25,369 nt of DNA from Opitutus sp. GAS368 (GTDB lineage Bacteria > Verrucomicrobiota > Verrucomicrobiia > Opitutales > Opitutaceae), in the NCBI GenBank assembly GCA_945861235.1, contig CAMATV010000006.1, forward strand, positions 1 through 25,369, read 5' to 3'. The position numbers and the translations under genes were made by a program. This document shows, piece by piece, positions 18,275 through 25,369 of this stretch (positions within the stretch are counted from its first letter, which is position 1; every line of letters starts with the position of its first letter). The notes beneath the pieces were generated by a model. That model was not told where the DNA came from and ran no database searches. It saw only the letters and a list, made by a program, of their open reading frames with translations.

Positions 18275-20425
18275 ATGCGCCTCTATCTGACCGAACACAT
18301 GGACAAGCGGCGGCTGGGGCGTCGTCGGTTCTTTTTCTTTTCGGTGATCTTTGGACTCACGAGTCTCGCGACTTGGTTCATGGCTGATTTGCTGTGGCGC
18401 GAGGGCATTAGCGTGCTTGAGGGATTGATCCTCACCCTATTCGTGATCCTGTTTGCTCACATCGCCGCGGGGTTTTGCACGGCGTTGGTGGGCTTTTATG
18501 TGATCAACCGCGGTGGCGATAGTTCCCGGATTACGGCGACGTTGCCGGACGGCGGGGAGCCGATGCTGGCCAAGACGGCGATTGTCATGCCGGCGTTCAA
18601 TGAGGACGTGAGCCGCGTCTTTGAAGGTCTGCGAGTGGTTTTCCGCTCCGTGCAGGAGACCAAGCAACTGGAACACTTCGATTTTTTCGTGCTCAGCGAT
18701 TCGAACCAACCCAATCAGTGGATCCAGGAGGAGGTTGCTTGGGCCGAGTTGTGCAAGCAGGTCGGTGGCTTCGGAAAGATTTTCTACCGGAAACGCCGAC
18801 AGTCGATCAACAAGAAGGCTGGTAACGTCGCGGACTTCCTCCGCCGCTGGGGCCGGCGTTATCGCTACATGATCGTGCTCGACGCAGACTCGATCATGAC
18901 AGGGAGAGCGCTCGTGCAGCTCGTGGCGCTGATGGAGAAAAATCCTCATGTCGGGCTCATTCAGACGGCGCCGCGGATCGTGAACGGGGAGACGCTGTTT
19001 GCGCGGATCCAATCGTTCGCGAGCCGCCTCTACAGTCCGCTGTTTCTGGCGGGGCTGAACTACTGGCAGCAACACGAGGGGAATTTTTGGGGCCACAACG
19101 CCGTCGTGCGGATCCAGCCGTTTATCGACCACTGTTCGCTGCCGGAGCTCCCGGGTAGCGAGCCGTTCGGTGGTCGCATTTTGTCGCACGATTTCGTCGA
19201 GGCGGCGCTGATGCGTAAGGCAGGCTGGGCCGTGTGGCTCGCGGGCGACATCGACGGCAGCTACGAAGAGGGGCCGCCGACGTTGATCGAGTCGGCGAAG
19301 CGCGACCGACGCTGGTGTCAGGGCAATCTTCAACACGCGTGGTTGCTCACGACGCGCGGCTTCCGACCGGCGAGCCGGTTTCATTTGCTGATGGGAGTGA
19401 TGGGCTATGTGTCCTCGCCCCTCTGGTTGCTCTTCATGCTGCTCAGCACGATTCATGTGTTCTCCTTGCCGGCGTCGTCGATTGCGGCGATGCCCAGTTG
19501 GGTGACCGACACGACGTCGTTGTTTGGCTTTGTGCTGCAGGTGCCGCCGGCGCTCACGCTCTTTGCATTGACGATGCTGCTGATTTTCGTGCCGAAGATT
19601 GTGAGCGTGGTGGTGACGTTGGGCGATCGGGCGGAGGCCGACAAATTCGGAGGGAAGGTGCCGCTCGTGGTGAGTGCGCTGCTCGAGACCGTGGTGTCCG
19701 CATTGCTCGCGCCGATCAACATGGTGTTCAACTCGAAGTTTGTACTCTTCACGCTGCTCGGACAAGGCGTCGCCTGGGTCACGCAGAAGCGCGGCAGCGA
19801 CGACGATGGCACGGATTGGCGCGAAGCGATCATCACGCACGGAGGGCAGACGGCCTTTGGACTGGTGTGGGGCGTGTCGGCGTTTGTGCTGTCGCCCGCA
19901 TTTTTCTGGTGGCTCAGTCCAGTGCTTGCGGGGCTGGTTTTGGCGGTGCCGGTCTCCCTCTTGCTCAGCAAAGCGGGGGTGGGGCGGGCGGCGCGACGGT
20001 GGGGCGTTTTTTTGACGCCCGAGGAGACGGCTCCGCCTTACGAACTGAAGCGGCTGCAGCAGAACCTGGCTGAATGTTACCGGCATTTGCCGCCCTTCGA
20101 GCCGTTGCGGGCTGACTACGGACTGTTGCAGGCGGTGCTTGATCCTTACGTGAACGCGCTGCATGTGGCATTGCTGCGCCAGCGACGGCCGAGTGAGGAG
20201 GCGCGGGAATGGTTCGTGCAGCTGCGCGAGCGACTGCTGCGGGATGGGCCGGCGAAATTTGCGACCAAGGAAAAGATGGCGCTGCTGATGGATGCCGAGT
20301 CGATGATCTGGTTGCACCGGGAACTATGGAGCTGTCCGGCGGGATCACTGGCGGAGTGGTGGCGGCTCGCGATGCGCCAATACAACGTCATGACCTACGC
20401 GCCGACGACGGCACTTTATAGGTAG
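18275..20425 (+). CDS. opgH: Glucan glucosyltransferase OpgH (MdoH), GT2 family
   Basis: A 716-residue inner-membrane glycosyltransferase that uses UDP-glucose to build the glucan backbone and export it. Two membrane spans (about 17-40 and 50-78) precede the cytosolic catalytic domain, which has MPAFNEDVSRVF (105-116), DAD at 203-205, SHDFVEAALMR (304-314) and RDRRWCQGNL (343-352, the Q/RxxRW-type motif). Several further spans follow (about 370-580). The match to E. coli MdoH is strong across this core, but the E. coli protein (847 aa) has about 130 extra N-terminal cytosolic residues that are missing here. An ATG at 18299 is a possible alternative start. It is the last gene of the plus-strand run. 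Confidence 0.96.
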   Translation: MRLYLTEHMDKRRLGRRRFFFFSVIFGLTSLATWFMADLLWREGISVLEGLILTLFVILFAHIAAGFCTALVGFYVINRGGDSSRITATLPDGGEPMLAKTAIVMPAFNEDVSRVFEGLRVVFRSVQETKQLEHFDFFVLSDSNQPNQWIQEEVAWAELCKQVGGFGKIFYRKRRQSINKKAGNVADFLRRWGRRYRYMIVLDADSIMTGRALVQLVALMEKNPHVGLIQTAPRIVNGETLFARIQSFASRLYSPLFLAGLNYWQQHEGNFWGHNAVVRIQPFIDHCSLPELPGSEPFGGRILSHDFVEAALMRKAGWAVWLAGDIDGSYEEGPPTLIESAKRDRRWCQGNLQHAWLLTTRGFRPASRFHLLMGVMGYVSSPLWLLFMLLSTIHVFSLPASSIAAMPSWVTDTTSLFGFVLQVPPALTLFALTMLLIFVPKIVSVVVTLGDRAEADKFGGKVPLVVSALLETVVSALLAPINMVFNSKFVLFTLLGQGVAWVTQKRGSDDDGTDWREAIITHGGQTAFGLVWGVSAFVLSPAFFWWLSPVLAGLVLAVPVSLLLSKAGVGRAARRWGVFLTPEETAPPYELKRLQQNLAECYRHLPPFEPLRADYGLLQAVLDPYVNALHVALLRQRRPSEEAREWFVQLRERLLRDGPAKFATKEKMALLMDAESMIWLHRELWSCPAGSLAEWWRLAMRQYNVMTYAPTTALYR

Positions 20426-20486
20426 CGAGCACCGCAGTGCGCGTCGCCACTGCCCGCGCGAAAGGGGGATGGCCGGTTTTTTGCAC

Positions 20487-20519
20487 AAAAAAGCCGCGCA
20501 CCCCAGAGGGTGCGCGGCT
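20487..20519 (-). terminator. Intrinsic terminator of the small Cys-rich gene
   Basis: On the minus strand a perfect 12-bp stem (AGCCGCGCACCC 20519-20508, 4-nt loop, GGGTGCGCGGCT 20503-20492) is followed by a T-run (20492-20487) and GTGC. It lies about 25 bp past the stop of the 75-aa gene. On the plus strand the hairpin also follows opgH but lacks a T-run there; a separate short hairpin GCAGTG/CACTGC (20434-20453) sits just after the opgH stop. Confidence 0.88.
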
Positions 20520-20542
20520 CGCAAATTCAGGCGAGAGGCCGA

Positions 20543-20770
20543 TTATTTCTTGGCCGCGATGGCGCCCGCGCCACCGCACTTCGTGCAATTATTCTTTTCT
20601 TTGGCAGCTGTTACGCAGCACGGGTGGGCGCAGGCCTTGCTGTCTGCAGCAGCCTTGACGCAGCAACCGGCGACTTTGGAGGCGACAGCGTCTTTCTTGG
20701 CATCAGCCGCGTGGGCGAAGCTGAAAGCGAGGGCGGAACCGATGATAATAGCGAGCAGGGCTTTTTTCAT
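20543..20770 (-). CDS. Small secreted Cys-rich protein, 75 aa, with internal repeat
   Basis: A 75-residue protein with a textbook signal peptide (MKKALLAIIIGSALAFSFAHA, cleavage after about residue 21). The mature part of about 54 residues has seven Cys (36, 37, 47, 51, 52, 62, 65). They fall in two tandem copies of CCV-x-AA-x(5)-C: 36-47 and 51-62 share the same spacing, 15 residues apart. HPCC (49-52) and CTKCGG (62-67) add metal-site character. Lys and Ala fill the rest. I recognise no named family. Metal binding or a disulfide-rich fold in the periplasm are both possible. It is a monocistronic-looking gene with a strong terminator. No Shine-Dalgarno is seen before the ATG. Confidence 0.85.
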   Translation of the reverse strand: MKKALLAIIIGSALAFSFAHAADAKKDAVASKVAGCCVKAAADSKACAHPCCVTAAKEKNNCTKCGGAGAIAAKK

Positions 20771-21031
20771 TTTCGTAGTAGGATTTAACTGGATTGAGGT
20801 TTCACATGCTGCGACGTCGGAAGTGAGTCGCGGCGAAGTTTTTCCGGTGGAAAAGGGTGGGGGGCTGACTGAGTTAGGGTGGCTGACGGAAAATTAACAT
20901 CAGGAGAGGAGACACGGTTACCCGACGGCGGCAAGAAAAAAGTGCGTGTGCAAAACGGCAGGGGGTAGGCGCGGTTCCCGTGGTGGTGACGGGACATCAT
21001 GTCTGTGGCCGCAGCCGGTTCATGCGATGAA

Positions 21032-21388
21032 TCAGCGCATCGCCGGGCGCAGTTCGCGCCGGAGTTCACCGGCGAGGCTGACCTGCTGGCGGCACGCGGC
21101 GTGGACGGTTTCGGGCGAGGTTTCGGGCAGGACCTCCGCTTTGAACGCAACGACGAGCGACGCGAGGGACGGGAGTTTGGCGGTTTCCAGCCGCCGAGCG
21201 CATTCGCTGCGGAGGGCGGTGGCACGGGATTCGATCACGAGAAAAACCTTTTCGGAGGTTTCTGCGGTGGCCGGCGTGTAGATGACCGCGACGCCTAGGG
21301 CGGTCGCCGCAATCGCCGCCGCGGTGGCGGTGGCGGGGCAGATCATGAGGCCGTGTCGTTCCTGCCATGTTTCGGTTTTTATTTCCAT
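21032..21388 (-). CDS. Hypothetical small exported or membrane-anchored protein, 118 aa
   Basis: The minus-strand frame from ATG 21388 encodes 118 residues starting MEIKTETWQERHG. A hydrophobic Ala-rich segment (about 15-37, ending AVIYTPATA) could be a signal peptide or anchor. The rest is a helical, charged region with two Cys (ESRATALRSECARRLE, ETVHAACRQQ). Third codon positions are mostly G or C, as expected for a real gene here. The ATG follows a CCCTCCTC tract like other starts in the window. I recognise no family. The frame is open further upstream to 21610 but overlaps the next gene there. It lies between the Cys-rich gene and the 130-aa gene on the same strand. Confidence 0.5.
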   Translation of the reverse strand: MEIKTETWQERHGLMICPATATAAAIAATALGVAVIYTPATAETSEKVFLVIESRATALRSECARRLETAKLPSLASLVVAFKAEVLPETSPETVHAACRQQVSLAGELRRELRPAMR

Positions 21389-21458
21389 CGAGGAGGGGAG
21401 CCTGACTGTTGGCGCAATACAATGCGTTTGTGCTTTTCCGGACAAGGTGGCCGAACGG

Positions 21459-21851
21459 TCACGCGTTCCAGTCGATGGCCTTCTTGGGCCACGCGCTCTT
21501 TCGCGTCCAGGGCCCGCTGATGTCGTCCATTTCGATCGCGATGCGCTGCGCCTCGCCAGAGGGATCCATTTTGATGAAATAGACCGCTTCCACCTTTCCT
21601 GTGCCGTCATCGAGCTGACCGTAGGAGATCGTCATCAGCAGATGCACGGTTTCCTTCAGGTGTTTGGCGAGACTCGGCGTCAGATCATTTTCAAAGGTGC
21701 CGTTGGTTTCGGACCAAACGGCGGAGAGGGTGACTTTGCCCTCCACGGGTTTCGAAACCACGATGCCGTTCTTTTTGGCGTAGGCTTTCAGGGCGGTGAG
21801 CTTTTTGGGAGCGACCGGCGAACTTTGCATGACAATCGAGTAGTTAGACAT
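21459..21851 (-). CDS. Hypothetical protein, 130 aa
   Basis: A 130-residue protein starting MSNYSIVMQSSPVAPKKLTA and ending SAWPKKAIDWNA. It has no signal peptide or membrane span and looks like a small cytosolic alpha/beta protein: KKLTALKAYAKKNGIVV, then alternating strands such as GKVEAVYFIKMD and AQRIAIEMDD. I recognise no family. I chose the ATG at 21851 because the residues upstream in the same frame are Arg/Pro-rich and look non-coding. The ATG follows a CCTCCCTTT tract. The neighbours give no functional hint. Coding character and normal amino-acid balance support it as a real gene. Confidence 0.72.
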   Translation of the reverse strand: MSNYSIVMQSSPVAPKKLTALKAYAKKNGIVVSKPVEGKVTLSAVWSETNGTFENDLTPSLAKHLKETVHLLMTISYGQLDDGTGKVEAVYFIKMDPSGEAQRIAIEMDDISGPWTRKSAWPKKAIDWNA

Positions 21852-22218
21852 AAAGGGAGGCGTGGGATGAACGGGAGCGAACGGTGTGGTGAGGCAGCGG
21901 TAGAGCGAAACGGGACCGCCGAATTCAGAGTGAATCCGGGCAGCGGGCGAACCTTGGTGGGTTCTTGGCCGAATACCAGCTTCGGTTCCACGCGGGACTA
22001 TCCACGCGAGCTCGCGCGAAACAGAATCATCGGCGGGTTCCTGCGTGGTCACGTGGCGGATACGCTTCATCGGTAGCGCGTGGCGGGGGAAACGGCCGAT
22101 CCGCTGTCGTCGCCGGGCGGCCTCCGAGCAGTGCGTCCCTTCGTGAGGAAAGCGGGCGGAGGGGCGATGGCGCGCAACCACAGCTGCACCGAGCGGGACG
22201 TGTTCCGACCGTTATCTT
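21852..22218. other. 367-bp intergenic region
   Basis: This stretch lies downstream of pyrC and upstream of the 130-aa gene, both on the minus strand. Open frames crossing it have unlikely composition and I support none of them. It contains a perfect 12-bp palindrome CGCGAGCTCGCG (22005-22016). I could not find a terminator with a T-run for the pyr operon, nor clear promoter boxes for the 130-aa gene. Confidence 0.6.
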
Positions 22219-23508
22219 TCAGAGGACTTGCTTGCCGTCGAAGACGATGCGGCCGTCGACGAGGGTGGTCTTAACGCGGCCGGTCAGGGTTTGGCCGGAC
22301 CACGGAGAGTTGCTCGATTTGCTGAAGCCTTTTTTCGCGTCGTAGAGCCATTTTTCATTTGGGTCGAACAGACAGATGTCGGCGGCAGCTCCCGGCGCGA
22401 GCGTGCCGGCGGGGAGTTTCATCAGGTCGGCGGGACGGCGGGTCAGGAGGTCGATGACGAACGGTAGCTTGAATTTACTTTGTCGGAAAAGAATTTCGAG
22501 GGTCACCGGGAGCGATGTCTCCAGACCGAGGATACCATTGGGCGCGTAGTCGAATTCCTTGTCTTTCTCGTAGTCGGTGTGGGGCGCGTGATCGGTGCAG
22601 ACGCAGTCGAGCGTGCCGTCGCGGAGGCCGGCGATCAGTTCGAGGCGGTCCTCCTCGGTGCGCAGCGGCGGATTCATTTTGAAATTGGTGTCGTAGCCGG
22701 AGAGCAGGTCGTCGGTTAACGCGAGGTGATGGGGCGTCGCTTCGGCCGAGATGCGGGCGCCGCGCTCTTTGGCGCGGCGGATGATACCGACGGAGTGGCG
22801 GGACGAAATGTGCTGGAGGTGGATGTGGGCGCCGGTGGACTCCGAGAGGATCACGTTGCGGGCGACGATGATGTCTTCGGCGGCGTGCGGCCAGCCGCGG
22901 AGCCCAAGTCGCGTGGAGACTTTGCCCTCGTTCATGACGGCACCCTGCGTGAGCGAGGCGTCCTGACAGTGATCCATGATCGGGAGGTCGAACATCGCCG
23001 CGTATTCGCAGGCGCGACGCATGAGTTCGTTGGACTGGACGCAATCGCCGTCGTCGGTGATGGCGACGACGCCCATGCGTTTGAGCGAGCCGATGGGAGC
23101 GAGGGCCTGACCTTTCATGCCGACGGTGATGCAGCCGGTGGGGAGGACTTTGATGACGGCGTCACGGCGGACAGCGTCGTTGATGAATTGGATGGTGCCG
23201 GCGTTGTCGGCGACAGGGGACGTGTTGGGCATGCACACGACGGTGGTGAATCCGCCAGCGGCGGCGGCGCGGGAGCCGGTGCCGATGGTCTCCTTGTGCG
23301 TCTGGCCGGGTTCGCGGAAGTGGACGTGGATATCGACGAGGCCGGGGCAGGCGACGAGCCCGTCGGCGTCGATTTTTTTCGCGCGTTTTTTTTGCGCGGG
23401 GGAGAGCGACGGGACGAGTTTTCCGTCGACGGCGAAGAGGTCGCCGCGGGCATCGCGTTTGGCGGCGGGGTCGATGACGCGGGCGTTTTGGATCCAGAGG
23501 TTAGGCAT
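22219..23508 (-). CDS. pyrC: Dihydroorotase (type I)
   Basis: A 429-residue zinc amidohydrolase that cyclises carbamoyl-aspartate to dihydroorotate, the third step of pyrimidine synthesis. It has the type I length and motifs: metal ligands His61 and His63 in DIHVHFREPG, DHCQD, HLQHISSRHS, SAEATPHHLALTDD and the catalytic Asp in CTDHAPH. These ligands are all present, so it should be an active enzyme and not the inactive PyrC' scaffold paired with ATCase in some bacteria. The start at 23508 gives MPNLWIQNARVIDP. It is the last gene of pyrR-pyrB-pyrC, separated from pyrB by 108 bp that hold a 19-bp tandem repeat. Confidence 0.97.
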   Translation of the reverse strand: MPNLWIQNARVIDPAAKRDARGDLFAVDGKLVPSLSPAQKKRAKKIDADGLVACPGLVDIHVHFREPGQTHKETIGTGSRAAAAGGFTTVVCMPNTSPVADNAGTIQFINDAVRRDAVIKVLPTGCITVGMKGQALAPIGSLKRMGVVAITDDGDCVQSNELMRRACEYAAMFDLPIMDHCQDASLTQGAVMNEGKVSTRLGLRGWPHAAEDIIVARNVILSESTGAHIHLQHISSRHSVGIIRRAKERGARISAEATPHHLALTDDLLSGYDTNFKMNPPLRTEEDRLELIAGLRDGTLDCVCTDHAPHTDYEKDKEFDYAPNGILGLETSLPVTLEILFRQSKFKLPFVIDLLTRRPADLMKLPAGTLAPGAAADICLFDPNEKWLYDAKKGFSKSSNSPWSGQTLTGRVKTTLVDGRIVFDGKQVL

Positions 23509-23563
23509 GGCTGGGAAGTCTTTCTCTTGCTGCTTTCTCGGGGAGACGGTGCTGCGGGCGGTC

Positions 23564-23601
23564 GAAAGCGAACGATGAAGAGGAAAGCGAACGATGAAGA
23601 G
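23564..23601. repeat. Two perfect 19-bp tandem copies between pyrB and pyrC
   Basis: The unit GAAAGCGAACGATGAAGAG occurs twice in direct succession (23564-23582 and 23583-23601) with no mismatch. It fills part of the 108-bp pyrB-pyrC gap. It is either a recent slippage duplication or a repeated element in the intercistronic mRNA. Confidence 0.9.
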
Positions 23602-23616
23602 GAGCGGGAAAGATCG

Positions 23617-24561
23617 TTATTCCGTGGGCATCACCAGTTCGGGTTGACCGCCGGCGCAGAGGTAGAGAACGGCCATGCGGACGGCGATGCCGTTGGTGAC
23701 TTGTTCGAGGATCACGCTGCGGTCGCCGTCCGCGAGCTCGCTGTCGATTTCCACGCCGCGATTGATTGGGCCGGGGTGCATGATGATGGCTTTGGGATTC
23801 AGCCAGCTCGCGCGGGTTTTGTTGAGTCCGAACATGCCGGTGTATTCGCCGAGTGACGGGAAGTGACCGCTCAACTGACGTTCGTGTTGGATGCGGAGGA
23901 GCATGACGACTTCGGCGTCGGCGAGGGCGCTGCGGAGATCGTAGGAAACTTTCACGCCGAGATCGGTGAACCAGAGCGGCACGAGCGTGCTTGGTCCGAC
24001 GAGGGTAACGGCGGCGCCCATTTTTACGAGAGCATGGATATTGGAGCGGGCGACGCGGCTGAAGAGGATATCGCCGAGGATGACGACCTTGCGGCCGTGG
24101 AGTGATCCGAGGTGCTCCTTCATGGTAAAGGTATCGAGCAGGCCCTGAGTCGGGTGTTCGTGCGCGCCGTCGCCGGCGTTGATGACGGGGATGTCGAGGA
24201 TGCGCGAGATGTAGAGTGCGGAGCCAGCGGCGGCGTGGCGGAGGACGATCATGTCGGCCTGGAGGGCCTGAATGTTTTGGGCGGTGTCGCGGAGGGTTTC
24301 GCCCTTGGTCGTGCTGCTGCTGGCGCCGTCGAGGGAAATGACGTCGGCGCTCAGCCGCTTGGCGGCCATGTCAAAGGCCATCCGCGTGCGGGTGCTGGGT
24401 TCGAGGAAGAGATTGACGATGGTTTTGCCGCGCAGGGCGGGGACTTTTTTCACGCTGCGCGAGAGGGTGCGTTTGAAGGCAACCGCCGTCGCGTGGATCT
24501 GGTCGATCTCGGTGAGGGAAAGTTCCTCGAGGGTAATGAGGTGTTTGCGCGTCCAGGGCAT
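23617..24561 (-). CDS. pyrB: Aspartate carbamoyltransferase, catalytic subunit
   Basis: A 314-residue enzyme that makes carbamoyl-aspartate from carbamoyl phosphate and aspartate, the first committed step of pyrimidine synthesis. The carbamoyl-phosphate signature FLEPSTRTR is at 52-60, the active-site loop SSSTTKGET at 81-89 supplies Lys86, and HPTQ is at 136-139. The length and motifs match the Bacillus-type catalytic trimer. No pyrI regulatory subunit is present, consistent with control by PyrR. The ATG at 24561 follows a CCTCCCTCCTCTC tract. It is 33 bp after pyrR. Confidence 0.97.
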   Translation of the reverse strand: MPWTRKHLITLEELSLTEIDQIHATAVAFKRTLSRSVKKVPALRGKTIVNLFLEPSTRTRMAFDMAAKRLSADVISLDGASSSTTKGETLRDTAQNIQALQADMIVLRHAAAGSALYISRILDIPVINAGDGAHEHPTQGLLDTFTMKEHLGSLHGRKVVILGDILFSRVARSNIHALVKMGAAVTLVGPSTLVPLWFTDLGVKVSYDLRSALADAEVVMLLRIQHERQLSGHFPSLGEYTGMFGLNKTRASWLNPKAIIMHPGPINRGVEIDSELADGDRSVILEQVTNGIAVRMAVLYLCAGGQPELVMPTE

Positions 24562-24594
24562 GAGAGGAGGGAGGGAATGACCAAGGTCTCAGAA

Positions 24595-25152
24595 TTAATC
24601 GTTCCTGACTGTGGTCGAAGATTGGATGCGGATGGAGTCGCGGTTGGGGGAGTTGGCGTCAAGGGCGACGACGACTTTTTCGTCAGCGGCAGGGGCGAGG
24701 GTGAGGCCGGTGTAGTCGGCGGCGACGGGCATGAGGCGACCGCCGCGGTCAACGAGGACGGCGAGTTCGACTTTGGCGGGGCGACCGTGGTCGAAGAGCT
24801 CGTCGAGGGCAGCTTTCACGGTGCGACCGGAGAAGAGGACGTCGTCAACGAGGATGATGGTGGCACCGTGGACGTCAGCGGGGATGTGCGTCGGGGCGAA
24901 TTCCTTGGGGATGGGGTGGCGGCCGATGTCGTCGCGGTGGAAGGAGATGTCGACGGTGCCCGTCGCGGTGGAGAGCTGAGGGTGGAGCGTTGCGAGTCTC
25001 GAAGCGAGCCGTTGGGCGAGGGTGACGCCGCCGTTGGCGATGCCGAGGAGCAGGAGTTTTTTGGCGGTGCCGTGACGGGCGGAAATGGCGGTCGCGAGCT
25101 GCGTGATGGCAGCGTGTATTTCCTGGGAGCCGATAGTCTGAATGATGGCCAC
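24595..25152 (-). CDS. pyrR: Pyrimidine operon regulator / uracil phosphoribosyltransferase PyrR
   Basis: About 185 residues from the GTG at 25152, close to Bacillus PyrR (181). PyrR binds pyr mRNA with UMP to promote termination and can also act as a uracil phosphoribosyltransferase. The PRPP loop ILVDDVLFSGRTVKAA is at about 100-115, and DRGGRLMPVAADYTG (135-149) matches the family. I prefer GTG 25152 because it lines up with the Bacillus N-terminus position for position (about 12 residues before the first helix); an in-frame GTG at 25209 would add 19 Pro/Ser-rich residues. It is the first gene of pyrR-pyrB-pyrC and has a stem-loop upstream at 25262-25301. Confidence 0.92.
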   Translation of the reverse strand: MAIIQTIGSQEIHAAITQLATAISARHGTAKKLLLLGIANGGVTLAQRLASRLATLHPQLSTATGTVDISFHRDDIGRHPIPKEFAPTHIPADVHGATIILVDDVLFSGRTVKAALDELFDHGRPAKVELAVLVDRGGRLMPVAADYTGLTLAPAADEKVVVALDANSPNRDSIRIQSSTTVRND

Positions 25153-25261
25153 GAGGCGCGATTGAGGCGGGTCGGGCGAGGAGTGGGAAGGCTTTTCTGC
25201 GGAGATCACACCTGAAATCCGCCACGGATCGAAAAGGAAAACTTGCCGTCCTAACTGTATG

Positions 25262-25301
25262 AGTGCGACTAGAACAGTGTGCTCCCGTTCTCCATCGCAC
25301 T
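25262..25301 (-). promoter_or_regulatory. Bulged stem-loop upstream of pyrR, candidate pyr leader element
   Basis: Read on the minus strand: AGTGCGA (25301-25295), TGG, AGAAC (25291-25287), an 11-nt loop (25286-25276), GTTCT (25275-25271), AG, TCGCACT (25268-25262). This gives a 7-bp lower stem, a 3/2 internal loop and a 5-bp upper stem, all perfectly paired, about 110 nt before the chosen pyrR start. The layout (lower stem, purine-containing bulge, upper stem, loop) recalls PyrR binding loops. However, I could not fit the Bacillus loop consensus, and no clear terminator with a T-run follows. A short hairpin ATCCG/CGGAT (25229-25217) lies closer to the gene. Confidence 0.4.
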
Positions 25302-25369
25302 AAAGCCTGGTCTACCCGTCGCGGAGCAAATTATGTTCGCCGTGCGGAAGGCGGTCGTGACGCGGCAGC

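Noticed and set aside
18437..20317. 626-codon minus-strand open frame opposite opgH
   Set aside because: It is rich in Arg, His and Gln with no domain signal, and lies antisense to a well-recognised opgH.
20785..21225. 146-codon minus-strand frame overlapping the 118-aa gene
   Set aside because: Pro/Ser/Arg-rich composition typical of a shifted frame; the 118-aa frame has the better codon third-position pattern.
22005..22016. 12-bp palindrome CGCGAGCTCGCG as an operator
   Set aside because: Palindromes of this length arise easily at this GC content, and it is not placed next to a recognisable promoter.
21965..22345. 126-codon plus-strand frame in the gap after pyrC
   Set aside because: It overlaps the end of pyrC antisense, is Arg/Gly-rich and shows no recognisable domain.
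22726..23856. 376-codon plus-strand open frame opposite pyrC and pyrB
   Set aside because: Gly/Asp/Val-rich shadow translation spanning two genuine genes and their gap.
24112..25215. 367-codon plus-strand open frame opposite pyrB and pyrR
   Set aside because: Same kind of antisense shadow; the minus-strand PyrB and PyrR motifs are unambiguous.

Overview
This is a GC-rich stretch of a Gram-negative bacterial chromosome. It has lipid A (LpxI), periplasmic glucan (OpgG/OpgH) and meso-DAP (DapF) genes, bacterial-type LeuRS, and a PyrR-PyrB-PyrC cluster. Gene content, high GC and protein style suggest a member of the Verrucomicrobiota, probably Opitutaceae-like. That placement is inference, because no rRNA or other decisive marker is present. 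I see no tRNA or rRNA gene, insertion sequence, prophage, CRISPR array or toxin-antitoxin pair; it reads as core chromosome.

Layout. (1) 1-4068, minus strand: a conserved 498-aa protein of unknown function, dapF, a doubtful small membrane ORF in a 557-bp gap, then an ECF sigma factor overlapping its membrane anti-sigma factor, which runs off the left edge. (2) 4234-6608, plus strand: sppA and a sufT-like gene, 11 bp apart. (3) 6670-11879, minus strand: leuS with its own terminator, then lpxI, a bifunctional-nuclease (DUF151) gene and dus, the last two overlapping by 4 bp. (4) 11898-20425, plus strand: seven tightly packed genes. These are a secreted trypsin-like protease with PDZ domains, a paralogue that has lost the whole catalytic triad, riboflavin synthase, a family-4-like uracil-DNA glycosylase, opgG, a small C-terminally anchored membrane protein, and opgH. 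(5) 20543-21851, minus strand: three small genes, including a secreted Cys-rich peptide with an internal repeat and a clear terminator. (6) 22219-25152, minus strand: pyrR-pyrB-pyrC, with a conspicuous stem-loop upstream of pyrR.

How the genes work together. The pyr genes make early pyrimidine steps under PyrR control. opgG/opgH make periplasmic glucans. The protease pair, SppA, LpxI and the ECF/anti-sigma pair belong to envelope upkeep and sensing.

Most unusual points: a DapF with Ser in place of both catalytic Cys; the protease/pseudoprotease pair; an opgGH operon with an extra membrane protein beside an OpgH that lacks the long N-terminal cytosolic region of the E. coli protein; a UDG missing two of four Fe-S ligands; a Cys-repeat secreted peptide; and start codons that mostly lack Shine-Dalgarno sequences and are instead preceded by C/T-rich tracts.
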